Shown: in pieces, positions 24,665 to 36,234 of the stretch | Numbering within the stretch: the first letter of the stretch is position 1 | How the letters are laid out: each line of letters begins with the position of its first letter | DNA from: Clitopilus passeckerianus | Lineage: Eukaryota > Basidiomycota > Agaricomycetes > Agaricales > Entolomataceae | NCBI GenBank assembly: GCA_944990035.1 | Contig: CALYLX010000059.1 | Coordinates: 1 to 64,000, forward strand | Direction of reading: 5' to 3' | Length of the DNA: 64,000 nt | Notes under the pieces: model-generated | What the model was told of the DNA's origin: nothing | Databases searched by the model: none | What the model saw: only the letters and a program-made list of their open reading frames with translations | Position numbers and translations under genes: made by a program

Positions 24665-25903
24665 ATGTCTCGCAACGCGTGCCTGGTCACCCCCGAACCC
24701 ACCTTCCCACTGGATGTCATCGATGAAATCATTTTCCGCGCAGCACCCGACTCATCTACACTCCTAGCTCTAGGTCTCCTCTGTCGGTACACTCTACACC
24801 GAAGTCGATCACTTTGCTTCGAAAAGTTATCCTTCACGGCCCAAGATGAGAAGCTTGACCGTTTCCTTGATCTTGCCGATTCTCCATTAACATCGATCCC
24901 GTCTGTCGTCCGGACTATCCAATTGGATGACATGTTTGTATTTCGTCGGCATCAATACCGATTGAGACACATCGAAGACGTTTCCCGTTTAGCAGCAAAG
25001 TTCGCTAATCTGGCGAGTTTAAGGCTCACATGGTATTTATGGCACCAAATCCCTGCTCATCTCGTCCATCTTCTGGCGTCTTTACCGGCCAAGAACGTAC
25101 ACCTTGACTCCACGATATATCGTTATTCTGATGACTTCTTGAAACAACTTCGGAATTTGCCATCGACCATGGAACGCCTTTCCCTTTTGAAGATTCACGT
25201 ACAGATCGGAATGGTAGAAGCCGCCGACTTAGAGGGATTGAAGATCTTTAAACATCCCTTACACTTCGAATTGCTGGATAGTCATTCCATTCAGCCCTTT
25301 CAACGTGTATGGGACCCCTCATCTCTAGGCATGCCACAGTTCACAGTCGACTCATTCATAGTCATCCTTTCGTCGGACAGGGAACACGATACAGCCTTTA
25401 TCTGTCGGTTTCTCACTCGCATCGGCCCCAATTACGACGACTCTGTGTTAATTTGTGTGACCCTTTGTTTGATCCCGGTGAGTAATGGGTTTGTTCAAAC
25501 TTGGAAAACAATCGTTAAATACTATTCTTGTTCAGATTCCTTTCCACTCTATTCGCAGATCAATCCATCGACTTGCACTGGTCTGACCGAAATCACATAT
25601 GGCTTCATAGAGATGAACGAGAACCAGTCTATACTCTTTGGTCAGATGTGGAACCATTTGGAGTCCATACCCTCACCATTCGTCACCAGATTTACGCTGG
25701 TGATTGATCTGGATACATTCGCAAATGGCCTAGAAGCGACACTGGCCGCTTTCCCTTGGATAGAGACACTTCGGCGCCTGCATAAGATATTCCCAACGAT
25801 TACCCACTTCAAGCTTAAAGTGGGCTCGTACAATCTGGACTGGCGAGAGAGCTCCAAAGACCGGGTAAGATCGTCTTTGAGGCGTATGAGTGGAAGCCAG
25901 TGA
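24665..25903 (+). CDS. F-box-like / leucine-rich hypothetical protein
   Basis: A 412-codon frame from the ATG at 24665. The N-terminus FPLDVIDEIIFRAAPDSSTL followed by LLALGLLCRYTLHRSRS resembles the degenerate F-box that opens many basidiomycete F-box proteins. After that come leucine-rich segments (FANLASLRLTWYLW, LASLPAKNVHLDSTIY) typical of solenoid C-terminal regions. Such proteins would be Skp1-Cullin-F-box substrate adaptors. An 81 nt stretch at 25479-25559 starts GTGAGT and ends TTCGCAG. Its length is a multiple of three and it contains no stop, so it can be spliced or retained without changing frame. If spliced, the product has 385 residues. Confidence 0.7.
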   Translation: MSRNACLVTPEPTFPLDVIDEIIFRAAPDSSTLLALGLLCRYTLHRSRSLCFEKLSFTAQDEKLDRFLDLADSPLTSIPSVVRTIQLDDMFVFRRHQYRLRHIEDVSRLAAKFANLASLRLTWYLWHQIPAHLVHLLASLPAKNVHLDSTIYRYSDDFLKQLRNLPSTMERLSLLKIHVQIGMVEAADLEGLKIFKHPLHFELLDSHSIQPFQRVWDPSSLGMPQFTVDSFIVILSSDREHDTAFICRFLTRIGPNYDDSVLICVTLCLIPVSNGFVQTWKTIVKYYSCSDSFPLYSQINPSTCTGLTEITYGFIEMNENQSILFGQMWNHLESIPSPFVTRFTLVIDLDTFANGLEATLAAFPWIETLRRLHKIFPTITHFKLKVGSYNLDWRESSKDRVRSSLRRMSGSQ

Positions 25904-28333
25904 GTCTGGCTGGGGTATGTCAAGCTTTACGCTTTTAAATGTCAGGCTTCAGCTAACAGTTTCGACTTAAACAGTACAGGATCCATGGAAGAGACATGAT
26001 TGATTGAAGGAGAGAAGGATATGGAACAGGAAAACTTAGGGTACTATAATCTCATCCTGGACGTATCATGAATCGCTCCGCTAGCCCACTGAAGATGAAT
26101 GCCTCCATTTCCTAAACGGATCACACTGCGGAGGCTAAGGTCGACAGGATCTTCATCCATAGTGGTATCGCACTCAACAAAAGAGGAATTGAGAACGAAT
26201 TGGTTCCTCGTGGACTACGCCCCGGTGGAATGGGTGGAGAAGGTGGGATGGCGAAGGTAATGGTATCGGAAGGGGACTGTTGCTTGGGGATTCGGGAAAG
26301 AATGTAGGGACACGCTGGTGCAGCGTAACGCCCAAGTTTCCTGGTTCATCCTATCCGAACCGATGCTGAGCTTGATCGGCATTTCAACATCCACCAGCTT
26401 CTACGACGATGTTTCCCTCTCATGGAGGCTCCTAGGTAGCTCCTCAAGTCTAGGGGCATGCGCAGCTGCGAAGACGAGGTTCTTGAAGCCGACGAGCAAG
26501 GAAGTTAAATTTCGGATTTCAATGTTGCATGTTGGGGCGGCACAGCCACACGAAAGCAAGAAGGAAGCAGTGGATTTTGCAGCACCAAGCAGTGGGAGAA
26601 TTTGTTCTCGACAAACGGTCTTGAGGTGGGGATTCGATATCGTCGGTGGTACCCACAGGGAGGAGCTAAGCTCAAACTTCCCATCTCTCCAGTGAACAAG
26701 GCCAAACATGAATGGGATGGGGTAGTGGGGAAATGTTGTCGTGGGTGGGCAGAGAGCTGGTTTGCCTGGAGCGAGGCCCTGGAGTTCCATTGACGAGGGT
26801 CTGAGGCCTATCCCCAAGCTCCAGCAGGTGGTGCATCGAATTTGAAGGATTCCTCCTCGCTCATTTCCTTCTCCAGCCCGGGTAATGCGAACCCCCCAAA
26901 CTTCCTCCATTTCCTTGCCCCTTCATTCATTGCCATTTGATTCCCATCTCCATTCATCTCCCGTTGACAAGTTCGGATGGGTTAGAACCTTGCTTATTCG
27001 GGCTCCTAGCCAGCTGTATAGCTGATTCGCGAATGGTTGGGATCGGAGGGTCTCGCTGGTGTGCACGGGCAGGTACAACAGCAGTCGCCGGGAGTGAAGA
27101 TATTGGAGGTGGGGATACGGTTGAAGAGAATGGGAATGTGCTGGTACTGGTGGTTGCCTTCCCCGGGAGCGCACAACCTGTTGCAAACTTGCACTTGCAT
27201 GTTCCGCTGTGGGAGGCAGCCCCACCGCAGAACGTTCGAGGAGAATTTTTTTTCGTCGCTGTTGCAGCTTCGGGGATGATGCCGAGGGTACAACAGGAAA
27301 ATGGTATGACTCCACAGGAAGGTGCCATGTCAAGTCGTCGAGATACCCTCAACCCTGGCCAGCTTTGCTCAGCGAGGCAGGACTGAATGGCAGTTTTTTT
27401 TTCCAAGCTCTTTCTTCTTATGCCTCTTGAGTACCCCCGATGACGCAGTGAGTTCTCCGTCAGTCGACACTACGTGCATGGACAATGGTCCCGAGGGTGG
27501 TAGCGCCAATGAGGTGGGGCAGATGACCACGACCATATGGTGGAAATAGAGATGGGCAACGGGGTAATGAGGTGCCATGAAGCCAGAAGTCCCTGCCGAA
27601 CAATCCGGCATCAGGTCCTGGACGTATCAAGCCGAAGGATTGGCAATGGCACCTCGACGGGAAAATGCTCGTTTCGTTCATTGGGTGAACACGAGGATAA
27701 CGAGCAAGAAGTGGGGCAGGGCTTGGTTCTATGCATCGAGGTCGACTCTCCAGGGGCAGTATTAGAGCTGGGTGTGGGTTGGATGTGGGTGGGTAGAACA
27801 CGACCTCCGAGTCATCTCGTTGCATCTCGTCTTGGCCACTGCAAGGCTGGTGGACTGATAGAGACAGCCTCAGCTTCTGGGTGCCACGACAGCAGGAAGC
27901 TAGTAGCCTTGCTTCATTCAGCGCTTGTTTGAAAGTTGGACTCCATGGCGTTGAGCGCGGAGGTTGTCTATAAGGAAGTGAATCAGGACGTTTGGTTGGC
28001 GATTTGGGGTGTAAAGTCACGCACCACAACTTAACAAGGCTGATTATAGCAGTAGTAAGCTCATACGGACACCTGTGCCATAGGTTTTGAAAGAAATTTG
28101 CGAAAAATCATCGAAGAACGACGGCAATGAGCGTTGGGTGGACAGGTTGATGTGGACCGGGACATCGATCCGAAAACGCCGACCCCAATGAACTCGGCTT
28201 CTTCCGTGACTTGATCAACAAACCCCAGTTGGAACGGAAATTATCTCTTAGGAGTGAAAGCTGACCTTTTCTCCCATCGCCTCGACCAACAAGTTGAAGT
28301 GCTAATGGTTTACACAGTAAGTAGTGCGACAAG
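25904..28333. repeat. Repeat-derived stretch, no supported gene
   Basis: A G-rich plus strand carries many overlapping open frames on both strands and no splice logic. The part near 27880-28010 (GCCTTGCTTCATTC, then GTTGTCTATAAGGAAGTG) resembles 39404-39540 and 45735-45850. This marks it as a member of the dispersed family described at 45300-46080. Confidence 0.4.
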
Positions 28334-28510
28334 TTAGTTTATCTCACCACCCGACATGATCTGCCTGATAACTGCAGGGTCTGTAATGATCATGTACACA
28401 ATCTTGGTCGTAACATCGCCATTGTAAATATGGACATCACGACCGGCATTGTTAATGTGGACGGCACCGCCCGCTGTAATGGTGGAATTCTGGATCTGAA
28501 TGTTTCCACT
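28334..28510 (-). other. C-terminal G/N-rich beta-solenoid-like motif of the Hsp70-like protein
   Basis: The last roughly 60 residues contain two alternating-hydrophobic turns, NIQIQNSTITAGGAVHI and NNAGRDVHIYNGDVTTKI. Then comes a hydrophobic IVYMIITD stretch. The pattern (Gly-Gly and Asn turns between short beta strands) recalls N-terminal motifs of fungal STAND/NLR and kinase-like proteins, and amyloid signalling motifs. It is in frame with the Hsp70 part. Confidence 0.55.
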
Positions 28511-30310
28511 AGGGATGGGGCTTGGCATTGAAGAATCTATCGGGCCGTCATTTTCGCGCCTTTTCGGAGCTCGATGGGGACCGTTGAGGTGGAAAGATAT
28601 AGCGCCGTCCGCAAGCGCCCGGTCTCTGGAACCCGTGAACGATTCTTAGCTGAGAGCATGAGTAAACGTTCGAAAAAGCTCACACGTGAGAATCCGGCCG
28701 GTCGACGTCTAGATGAGCAAGCGCGTCTTTGACCTGATCAAAGAGATATGAATTATTGGAAAATTCTCCAACCAGGACGACACCCTAGATGAATGCAACC
28801 GAGTTTAGGCTACAACAAGCATACGCATAATGGCGTACCGCAATCCTCACGTTCGCCTTTCGTTGTTGTAGATATATACCTTCGACAATACAATCGATCG
28901 ACGGCTGAAAGAACTTAGCAACATCAGCCCTGTAACAGAAGTTTCATATCCAGAATGTTGGATGAAGGAAGTTGCTGACGTACCCTGAGAGCGTGAGCCT
29001 ACCAGCCCGTATATTCAAGGACGGGGCAGTGTCACGATGTCGACCGAAGCGAATGAACATTTGCTGAGTTGAGTCTTTGAATACAGGCTTTGTATACCTG
29101 TCAAACCCGGCGGTGATAACTTGGAGGTGTTCGTAGAACTTGGATCCCTCGAGGTGCTCTAGGACTGAGATAGGTGCTACAAGAGGGTAGACATCTATGG
29201 GGAGGACGAACTGTTCAGGAATTCATAGGCTCGACTCGTGACAGAGAGGGACCCGTGCGGGTAGCCTAGGTAATTCCTCAGTGGATACATCTACTCAGGA
29301 AGAAACATACTTACATTCTGCAGTGGCTACCTCCCTGAGACTCGTTTCCGGCGAATGTCCGTACGCAGTAATCTGGACGGTTTCTTCCCCCACATCGACT
29401 ATGAGGACGGCATTATCACTCTAAATAGGAGCACACGTCAACATCATGAGGGAAAAGTGCCGTCGCTGAACTGACCTTGACAGGCTCTGAGATAAGACCA
29501 CTTTCAATGCAGAAATACAGGCTCGCAACTCCTTCTGGTACCAACCTGATTCTTCCCTGCCCCAATTCTGTGTCCGGCACCAAACCTGCTAACACCGCCG
29601 CTTGTCTCAACCGCCGCAACTGTGGTCCTTGCCAGCCATTTGGGTAGGTAATTACATATTCGATCTTAGGCTCGACCGATTGCCACAAGGATGGCCCGTC
29701 GACGTGGATGTGTGAAATGTAGTTCTTCGCGCAATCGTGTAGATAATTCATAAAATCGGCCAAAACGCGGACAACGGACTTTCCGGGAGGTAACGGGGGG
29801 AGGGATGAATCGTGGTACCCTGACACGAAATTTGGGCTCATGTGGTGCTTGAACCTGTGGATATGACGATTACGAAGATTTGGGACCCACTTAGAGAGAA
29901 GTAAACGAACCATTCAGCTTTCGCCCATTCTTCGTCCTCCGCTTGTTCTCCGATGCTCTCTTGAAGCGCCTCAGCCCCAACGGCGCGTACCTTTCCGGCT
30001 TGGTCGTAATATATGATTGTTGGTATCTTGGACTCGCCGCTAACGAATTCTTGACCTGGGTATCTATATTTTCAACGTTAACTGCTTGGTTCAACACGAT
30101 CAATCAATCGTGAGCGACCGTACCGATTGACACCTTGAATCACTGGTACCTGTCCAGGATCAAGAATACTAATCACTCAGTTATCAGCGACTGCTCAACA
30201 TTTCGATCATGGTCGTACCTGTAGGCAATCCTGCTAAATGTGTTACCGATGTCGAAAGCGAGCACGACTTTCCTTACGGCGCCCTTGTATGAACTGCGTG
30301 TTGAATACAT
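28334..30310 (-). CDS. HSPA12-like Hsp70-family protein with C-terminal G/N-rich motif
   Basis: A multi-exon gene of about 500 residues. Exon 1 gives MYSTRSSYKGAVRKVVLAFD and IGNTFSRIAY (phosphate-1 loop). A 50 nt intron leads to SILDPGQVPVIQGVNRYPGQ, then SKIPTIIYYDQAGKVRAVGA, ADFMNYLHDCAKNYISHIHV, IEYVITYPNGWQGPQLRRLR and VPEGVASLYFCIESGL. The phosphate-2 loop, normally DxGGGTxD, reads VDVGEETVQI, so ATP handling is doubtful. Later exons give QMFIRFGRHRDTAPSLNIRA, GVVLVGEFSNNSYLFDQVKD and RPDSHV, then RALADGAISFHLNG as in the family. The last exon runs on through PKRREND into NIQIQNSTITAGGAVHI and NNAGRDVHIYNG, ending SGGEIN. An upstream in-frame ATG at 30448 would add 46 residues. Confidence 0.82.
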
Positions 30311-30603
30311 GGTAGCCACGGGTGGCAGAAGACTGAATGCGATGGTTCGTAGCAGATTTGGCTTCTTATCTTTCGCCACATACCCTTCCAGCTGCTTACG
30401 GTCAGCCTGCCGAGATTGGCTATCCATATGATCTCGGCTTGTGTCCATCACGTTGTCGCATGCGAATTATAAATCGTATAATCGTTGACCTCAAATGAAG
30501 AGCAGCGCAATATGCAAAGGGGACAATGGTCGTGCAAGTCTGGTTCGAGCCAAGGTACCAGGTATTTGCCTGAAAGACACACCAAACCACGTGCCACATT
30601 AAA

Positions 30604-30615
30604 ACGCGTCGCGTC
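30604..30615. promoter_or_regulatory. MluI-box-like ACGCGTCGCGTC with nearby E-box
   Basis: The site lies 156 bp upstream of the ATG at 30448 and 294 bp upstream of the one at 30310. A CACGTG E-box sits just to its left in plus coordinates (about 30588-30593). The same pairing recurs at 33835-33859. Confidence 0.45.
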
Positions 30616-31032
30616 CACACCACCGAGCTCATTTATGTAACTGAAGAGCTAGATGAGCCGGAACACTCGACCGTGACGCGTAGTCTGGCTTTCAATATAG
30701 GCCCAAAGCCTATAACCTCGGCTCACTGTATGAATATATAGGCAAGCCCGCGATACAAAATAGATATTCTTCGAGAACAAGCTAAACATAGCAAAAACAT
30801 CGACTGGACGAAATATCTCCAATATCATACATTTATCGCACACACAAAGAAAAGATAAGCAGAGAAACATCTTAGAAGCTAGGCGCTTAGTCGAAGCCCG
30901 ACCTGACACCTCGTAAATTGTGGGTAACAGAATATCCGCCTTCTCAATCTGGAACCCTGCCAGTGTGCTGGCAAAGCAGAGGATTTCAGCTTCCTCGCCA
31001 AATAACGTAAGAGAGCTATACCAACCGTCTAA

Positions 31033-31233
31033 TTAGATGCACTTTGGCTTGCAGTCTCGAACCTCGCTGGCGACCTCCTAGATTATAGGCAGACGGTGAT
31101 CAGAAACGCCTCCAAATTTTGCTTTTATATTACATACCATGGTCATATTTTCTCCAGTGATGAGAGAAGGGGCAGCAGTCACACTGAGAACTGCGGCAGC
31201 CGCAAGAAGGATAGTGTAGAAGATGCGAGACAT
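31033..31233 (-). CDS. Small secreted peptide
   Basis: Exon 1 is 31138-31233 (32 codons), starting MSRIFYTILLAAAAVLSVTA, a clear signal peptide, followed by APSLITGENMTM. A 60 nt intron (31078-31137, GTATGT..CTAG) joins exon 2 at 31033-31077 (EVASEVRDCKPKCI, stop). The mature part would be about 26 residues with a CKPKC motif. Alternative splicing further downstream is possible, so the C-terminus is uncertain. No family is recognised. Confidence 0.4.
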
Positions 31234-31774
31234 TCTCTGATGTTTGGTGTGGTGAGTTTGAAGAAGGTTTCAGACGACTGAGGCTGGGGTAGAACAGCTG
31301 TGCTGGCTTGCTACTTTACTTTCATTTGCCTTGGTTTATATACTTTTCTACCTCCTCTATATCCTTCGAGTCAGGCGGCCAGTAGTCCCCTCACCACCTC
31401 CTTGGCTCTTGCCAAGATGTGATAGCCGACTACTGTCCTTGTGAATGTCGCCCACAAAATCACCGCCGTGGTGAGGGAAAGTCCATCATCTTTGATTCAC
31501 ATGTTGTTTGTAGACCTACATATATAGGAAAGAGAGATCTCAGTCGACACAGGCAGACGGTGTATCACGGAATGATTTAACCAGCTCACGCTCCCGCCTG
31601 GAATTTGAAGTTAAACCCTCAAAGTCAGAATAGACGGATACTTCGAGCACGACTTTAAGGCAAACTCTATTTTAACGTACGCAGTCAGACGTTGCCTCGC
31701 TCTCTCTCAGAGCATGTTTCTCCGAACTACCCCAACCACACCCCTACTCCGACCCCACCTTCCGATGACCTGCC

Positions 31775-32143
31775 ATGTTCGGCGCTGAAAATGATATGTG
31801 GGTCCTTGAATACAAGACGCTTCTAAATCCCGTAGAATATTCTCGTTTCACCGACCCGCCCTACCCCTTGAGTAGTCGCATGGTGAGTATCTTTGTGGAT
31901 AGTCTAGAAATAGCACATATGGTAAATGTGTGGGTGATACTCGTGGTGGACTCCGTACAAGGTGGTGTACCATGAATTGGAGTTCATTTCACCGATTATT
32001 CAAACTGTAACCAGCTAAACGGATGCTACATTGGGCGTTGGAGACGAGGCCCGGAAATATCGTTCAATCCTGTATATTGGGAACTACGAGTTTGGACAAA
32101 TCTACTCGCACTTGGACATCAGGTTATTGATAATACCGATTGA
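31775..32143 (+). CDS. Small hypothetical protein, two exons
   Basis: Exon 1 is 31775-31882 (MFGAENDMWVLEYKTLLNPV, donor GTGAGT). Exon 2 is 32015-32143 (LNGCYIGRWRRGPEISFNPV, then YWELRVWTNLLALGHQ, stop). The frame is kept across a 132 nt intron, which is long for this region and may hide a small exon. It would encode about 78 residues with no signal peptide. Low confidence. Confidence 0.33.
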
Positions 32144-34172
32144 CGGTCCCGTGCCCCAGGCAAATCCGTGAACGGAGCCATCGTCGCCTCTACATGGTTG
32201 GACTCATGGAAGCTGTAGTTCTTCCGAAAGATGTGTCGACATCCCCGCGGGATGTTTCCTATTTTCGTTTCCTATCCTGTCCAGCCGCTTACCGTGGTAA
32301 AGGCCTTTCCCTCAGCTTCGCTCCTTCCTCCACAACGCCCAAGCGGGTGAAACCGCCTCCAGGGAGCAAGCCGAGACATCTCTTATCTTTCGATCCCTCT
32401 GAGAAAGTTAACAAGCCACTTAGTGGACGACAGCAACGGCACGGTGTAGTCCATATGGGAGGCGACTACTACATGGAGCAGTCGGATGAGAGATGATAGC
32501 GAGGATGGAGTCCCGAAACTGGGAGGGAATAGCGTTTTGCCGTGCGACGTTCGAATATGAATTGCAGTTCGTGGGCTAATGCAGGAGGTGAAACGTTGTA
32601 GGCAGACACTGATGCATTGCGTCCATGTGGCACATGAATAGACACCGGCATACGAGGGGATGTAGGTGACTGGGAGGTTCTCGACAGTAGATTCGGAGGT
32701 GATAGAGTCCCGATGTGTTCATGGTTCCAATAATGTGTTCATAGTGAGGTGGAACTCGCGACGAACTTCCTGGGCTGTCAATGCTGCTGCGAGCAAGCAG
32801 CTCCAGTAGGCACCGGTATCGTGGGAGGTAAAGAGATGAGGCTCAGCCTCCATTATCGCGGAGCTTCGCTCCTGACTTCTGTTCCTTTCATGCTCCATCC
32901 GGCTCGATAGTCGCGCCACAAGACCAACTACGCTTGAATCCTGGAATACGATATCCAGACACAGCCGGCGTCGAAAGGGTAGAACCCTAATCCTAAACTG
33001 GAGGTCCTGGTGCCCTGACGTTTGTGAACGGGACCGATTGGGAAGTTGAGGGCTCAAGGCCAACATAGGGGGCCGGATCCAGCAAGAAACTCGAAGGTCT
33101 TAGAATGACCTGTATTGGTATGCCAAGGTAACGTGCTCGTTGCGGAGGTTGGTGTTTGATGTTAGGAGAGGAAGGATGAACTGCCAATGATCGACTCCTT
33201 TCTCCGGCCAATAAAATGGACAATGGCAGAGAGTAGGTTCCTTGGGAGGCTGTTGAGGGAGGGTGGGCGCATTCGAACGCTAAGAGTAGCTCGACGGCAC
33301 GATGGGAGAAAGGTGCTCGGAAGGGAGGGGTGCGCAACAGGATGGTCGCCTGTTGATATGGCGGGGCGTAGTCGGAGGGCTCCAAGAAAGAACATTCGGG
33401 AACAATCTACGAGCAAAGGCCATGATCAGCACGACTCCATTTTCAAACGAAGTCGAATCACCTTAGAACTCCTTGGTAATTAGGATGCTCGACAGACGGT
33501 TGAAACAGATAGAACCAGGCTCGTTTTCATCTGTGATGTCTGACGTCGTAGTCGCCGCCCTTGAACGTCAGATTTTGGCCCAATGCAGGTGTCAACAGCA
33601 AAGGCCCAGGCAAGCAGAGCGAAGGCGGAAATGTTTGGCCCAATGAACTTGAGGTGTCCGATTACATCCGGAGTATTTTCTTAAGGGTAGAACTTTGTTG
33701 CAGGAGTATGTGAGATTAGAGTCCCTAGAGCAGCGCAGCTCGATAGCATGAGCATCATCGGATGGATCAAAGGCCAGGAAATCCTTTGGTGAACTGACGG
33801 AGGCGGAGTCGGGACCCGGAAAGGTATGTTTCGCACCACGTGATTGAACGCGTCGCGTCCTTTACGGTTTAAAATTATCACAATCAGGCGGGCGTTGAAC
33901 CCCGCCAGCAACCAGCGTACAGGCGAGTTACTGTGTTCACTTGTTACGGCTCGTATATTCAGAGGGCTGACTACAGAAGTGCAAAGTACCAATGGCTCAT
34001 ACAAATAACCCTTCGCAGAAGAACCCGAAAAAATCTAGAGGAAACCTTCTCAGATCCTTCTGTAGATCTTTGATCACAATGTAATAGATTTGCCTGACAC
34101 CAGTATATACTGTATTCTCAGGCTTGGATAGATAGGATAGTGAGATAGTTCAATACACTATTAGACCTCCTC
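32144..34172. other. Decayed stretch, no supported gene
   Basis: Frames on both strands are broken by stops every 30-80 codons. A short minus stretch near 33200-33250 (LPRNLLSAIVHFIGRR) has F-box-like flavour. An ACGCGTCGCGTC site lies at 33848-33859 next to CACGTG, with no clear gene start beside it. Confidence 0.4.
33848..33859. promoter_or_regulatory. MluI-box-like ACGCGTCGCGTC next to CACGTG
   Basis: CACGTG ends five bases before ACGCGTCGCGTC, and a TTTAAA lies about 10 bp after it in plus orientation. No flanking gene start could be supported, so this may be the promoter of a lost gene. Confidence 0.35.
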
Positions 34173-35037
34173 TTACTGCATACCAGGAACGACATCCTGC
34201 AGATGTTCTTTCTTTAGGCACCTGGCAACGACGCCGCAAGTACGACACTTCCTCTCAGCTGGCTCATAGTCATCCTCACTATATCCACCATCAAACATGG
34301 GTGGGTGCCTATCGCCATGATACCGTTTTCGACCAGTGCCATGAAGATACGACGGGGCCAAGAGGCAATATCTCTCACCGAAATTGGCGGTCGGGCATCG
34401 GCATGTTCCAGGTAGCCAGTCGGAGAAAGGGGTACATTGAAAGATCTTCGGAATGTCAATGCCATGGAAAATGTCATACTAACATACATGCTCACCCTGT
34501 TTTTCTGGAAGAGTGCAACCTTCGCAGATAGTCCAGTCGCAGGTAGTACACCTCTTGAAAGGGCCTCCTATGTCCCCAGTCTCTTCTTCTTCGCCAAGTA
34601 AGCCAGTCGGCGGATAAACTTTGAACCTCTTGAAACAGCCATCGCAGGCCGACACCGGTTGTGGGTTTCGCGCCCGTTCGACCCAGGCAGCGTCTTCCAT
34701 TGCGGTAACCTGCCCCAAGGAATAGTTGGGGCCGCTATATTTCTTCATCATCCTCTCTGCCCTGTGTGTAGTAATGGAGGTTTAACACAAGCACTTCGTT
34801 TATGAGCCTTCCAGACTTCCGCCTGGCATGCTGGTCTTATAAGTAGAAGGTGCTATTAGAGGGACATTGAACGCGCTATCAAGGAATTCAGTCGACTTAC
34901 GAGCAATAGCTAAGAATTAAGAGATACTCAGAACTGAATATGGCGTTCAAACAATGAACTTACACCGTTCCGTGGCATTTCGAGCATTGTTTAGATTTCT
35001 CGCATTCCGCCTTGCATACGTGGCAATGACGCGCCAT
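34173..35037 (-). CDS. MYND-type zinc finger protein with Cys-rich tail, possible frame break
   Basis: Exon 1 starts at the ATG at 35037 (MARHCHVCKAECEKSKQCSK, then CHGTV) and stops at a GTAAGT donor. A 9 nt microexon (CTATTGCTC) flanked by TTCTTAG and GTAAGT, followed by the next exon, gives VYCSPACQAEVWKAHKRSAC. This completes a textbook MYND finger (CxxC..CxxC..YCxxxCQ..W..H..C). Downstream, 34751-34490 reads ACDGCFKRFKVYPP, then RCTTCDWTICEGC. After a 42 nt intron it continues FQCTPFSDWLPGTCRCPTAN and CRTCGVVARCLKKEHLQDV, ending at 34173. The two halves are in different frames around 34760-34790 and I found no clean intron between them. Either an unusual splice or a frameshift separates them. 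Confidence 0.6.
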
Positions 35038-35142
35038 GGTAGGAGAGCAAGGAGGAGCTTGCGAAGCCTCCTGGCCAATCTAGTTCGGTGGCCAGGAACA
35101 TGAAAAGGAGTTGGGACTGTTTCTTCACACCATGTGATCAGG

Positions 35143-35155
35143 TGCGTCGCGTCGC
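35143..35155. promoter_or_regulatory. Variant MluI-type site upstream of the MYND gene
   Basis: TGCGTCGCGTCGC lies about 106 bp before the MYND ATG, preceded by CATGTG and followed by AATTTAAATTT. It differs from the other copies by the first base of the ACGCGT core. Confidence 0.35.
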
Positions 35156-36234
35156 ATCCAGAATTTAAATTTCACCTGGATGAGAAGCAGTACGATTCGA
35201 AGAAACTAGCCAGCTCTCTCAACACATATCCAAAGCACCAGGCAGGCATACTGTGTAACCTACGAGTACGTATGTCTAACCTGATACTCCCACATATGAT
35301 CCCAAGCCACCCAGGAGACTCCAGCATCCTTCTTGCCAGTGGCAATCTTGTAGAAGAGTACGAAGGAGCTTCCAAAGCCTGGTGGCGAATCAGACCAGAC
35401 CAGATGCCGTACGAAGTAGATCCTTGATGCATCTTCTGAATCTGCGGGGATACACGGTACAGAGGATAGCTGACCGTCATCTTTGTACTTTTCGTTCCGA
35501 GAATCAATTCTCGAAGGGATATATCATATCATATCCACGACCTCCCTACTGAGTCGGAGAAAGCCCAAACAACCCCGCACTATTGAATTAGGAATAAAGG
35601 TGAAAACGGTGGGTATACCCTCGAACAGGAGATACCTCCAACTTATCTTGTCAGCCCTGGTGCTTTAAGGAGTCCATGATGCGCAGTGAAATGTAATCAG
35701 GATTCGCTGGAATAGTAGGTAGCTTACGCAGTGAAGGTGGAAATATAGGTCAACTAGCTTTCCGTGGCAAAGTGGATGATGGGGAAACAGTATGTTGCAT
35801 ACAGGACGAAATAGATAGGAAAACTAGAAGCCGATGGATTCCAGAAAGCAATTACGACATATGTAGATAACAGGATAATGTCCGAGGAAGTCTTCTCGTA
35901 TGAAAGTGTACCATTGACAACACCGAGAAATAGTATCTTCGCGGGATTGAAAACGTGAGAAAGAGTGAAGTGCTAGGGGAGTGGAGTTTATGGGAAAAGT
36001 CTTTTGGACGTTCATGAGGAGGGAGGATAGGGGACATAACAATATGAAGCCAAAGGCTAAGCGAGTCGGTAACCGTATCATCACTAGAGTACCCCAAATC
36101 CTCCATTCCATTCCATCCTAATCCTGACCTCGGCACCACCCGGCCACTGGCCACCTGGTTATCTCCACGATAAGCCAAAGGGTCCACCGCTCTCGCTATG
36201 GGCTGGCCGATGCGGTGCGTTAATGGATGTGAAA
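35156..36234. other. No supported gene
   Basis: Plus 35134-35427 and minus 35172-35507 overlap and neither is convincing. No repeat structure was noticed. Confidence 0.4.

Noticed and set aside
26401..28029. Many 130-190 codon frames on both strands
   Set aside because: Mutually overlapping, low-complexity and part of a dispersed repeat family. None has a splice pattern or recognised motif.
32985..33000. Telomere-like word GAACCCTAATCCTAAAC
   Set aside because: Only two imperfect units and no array. Likely chance.
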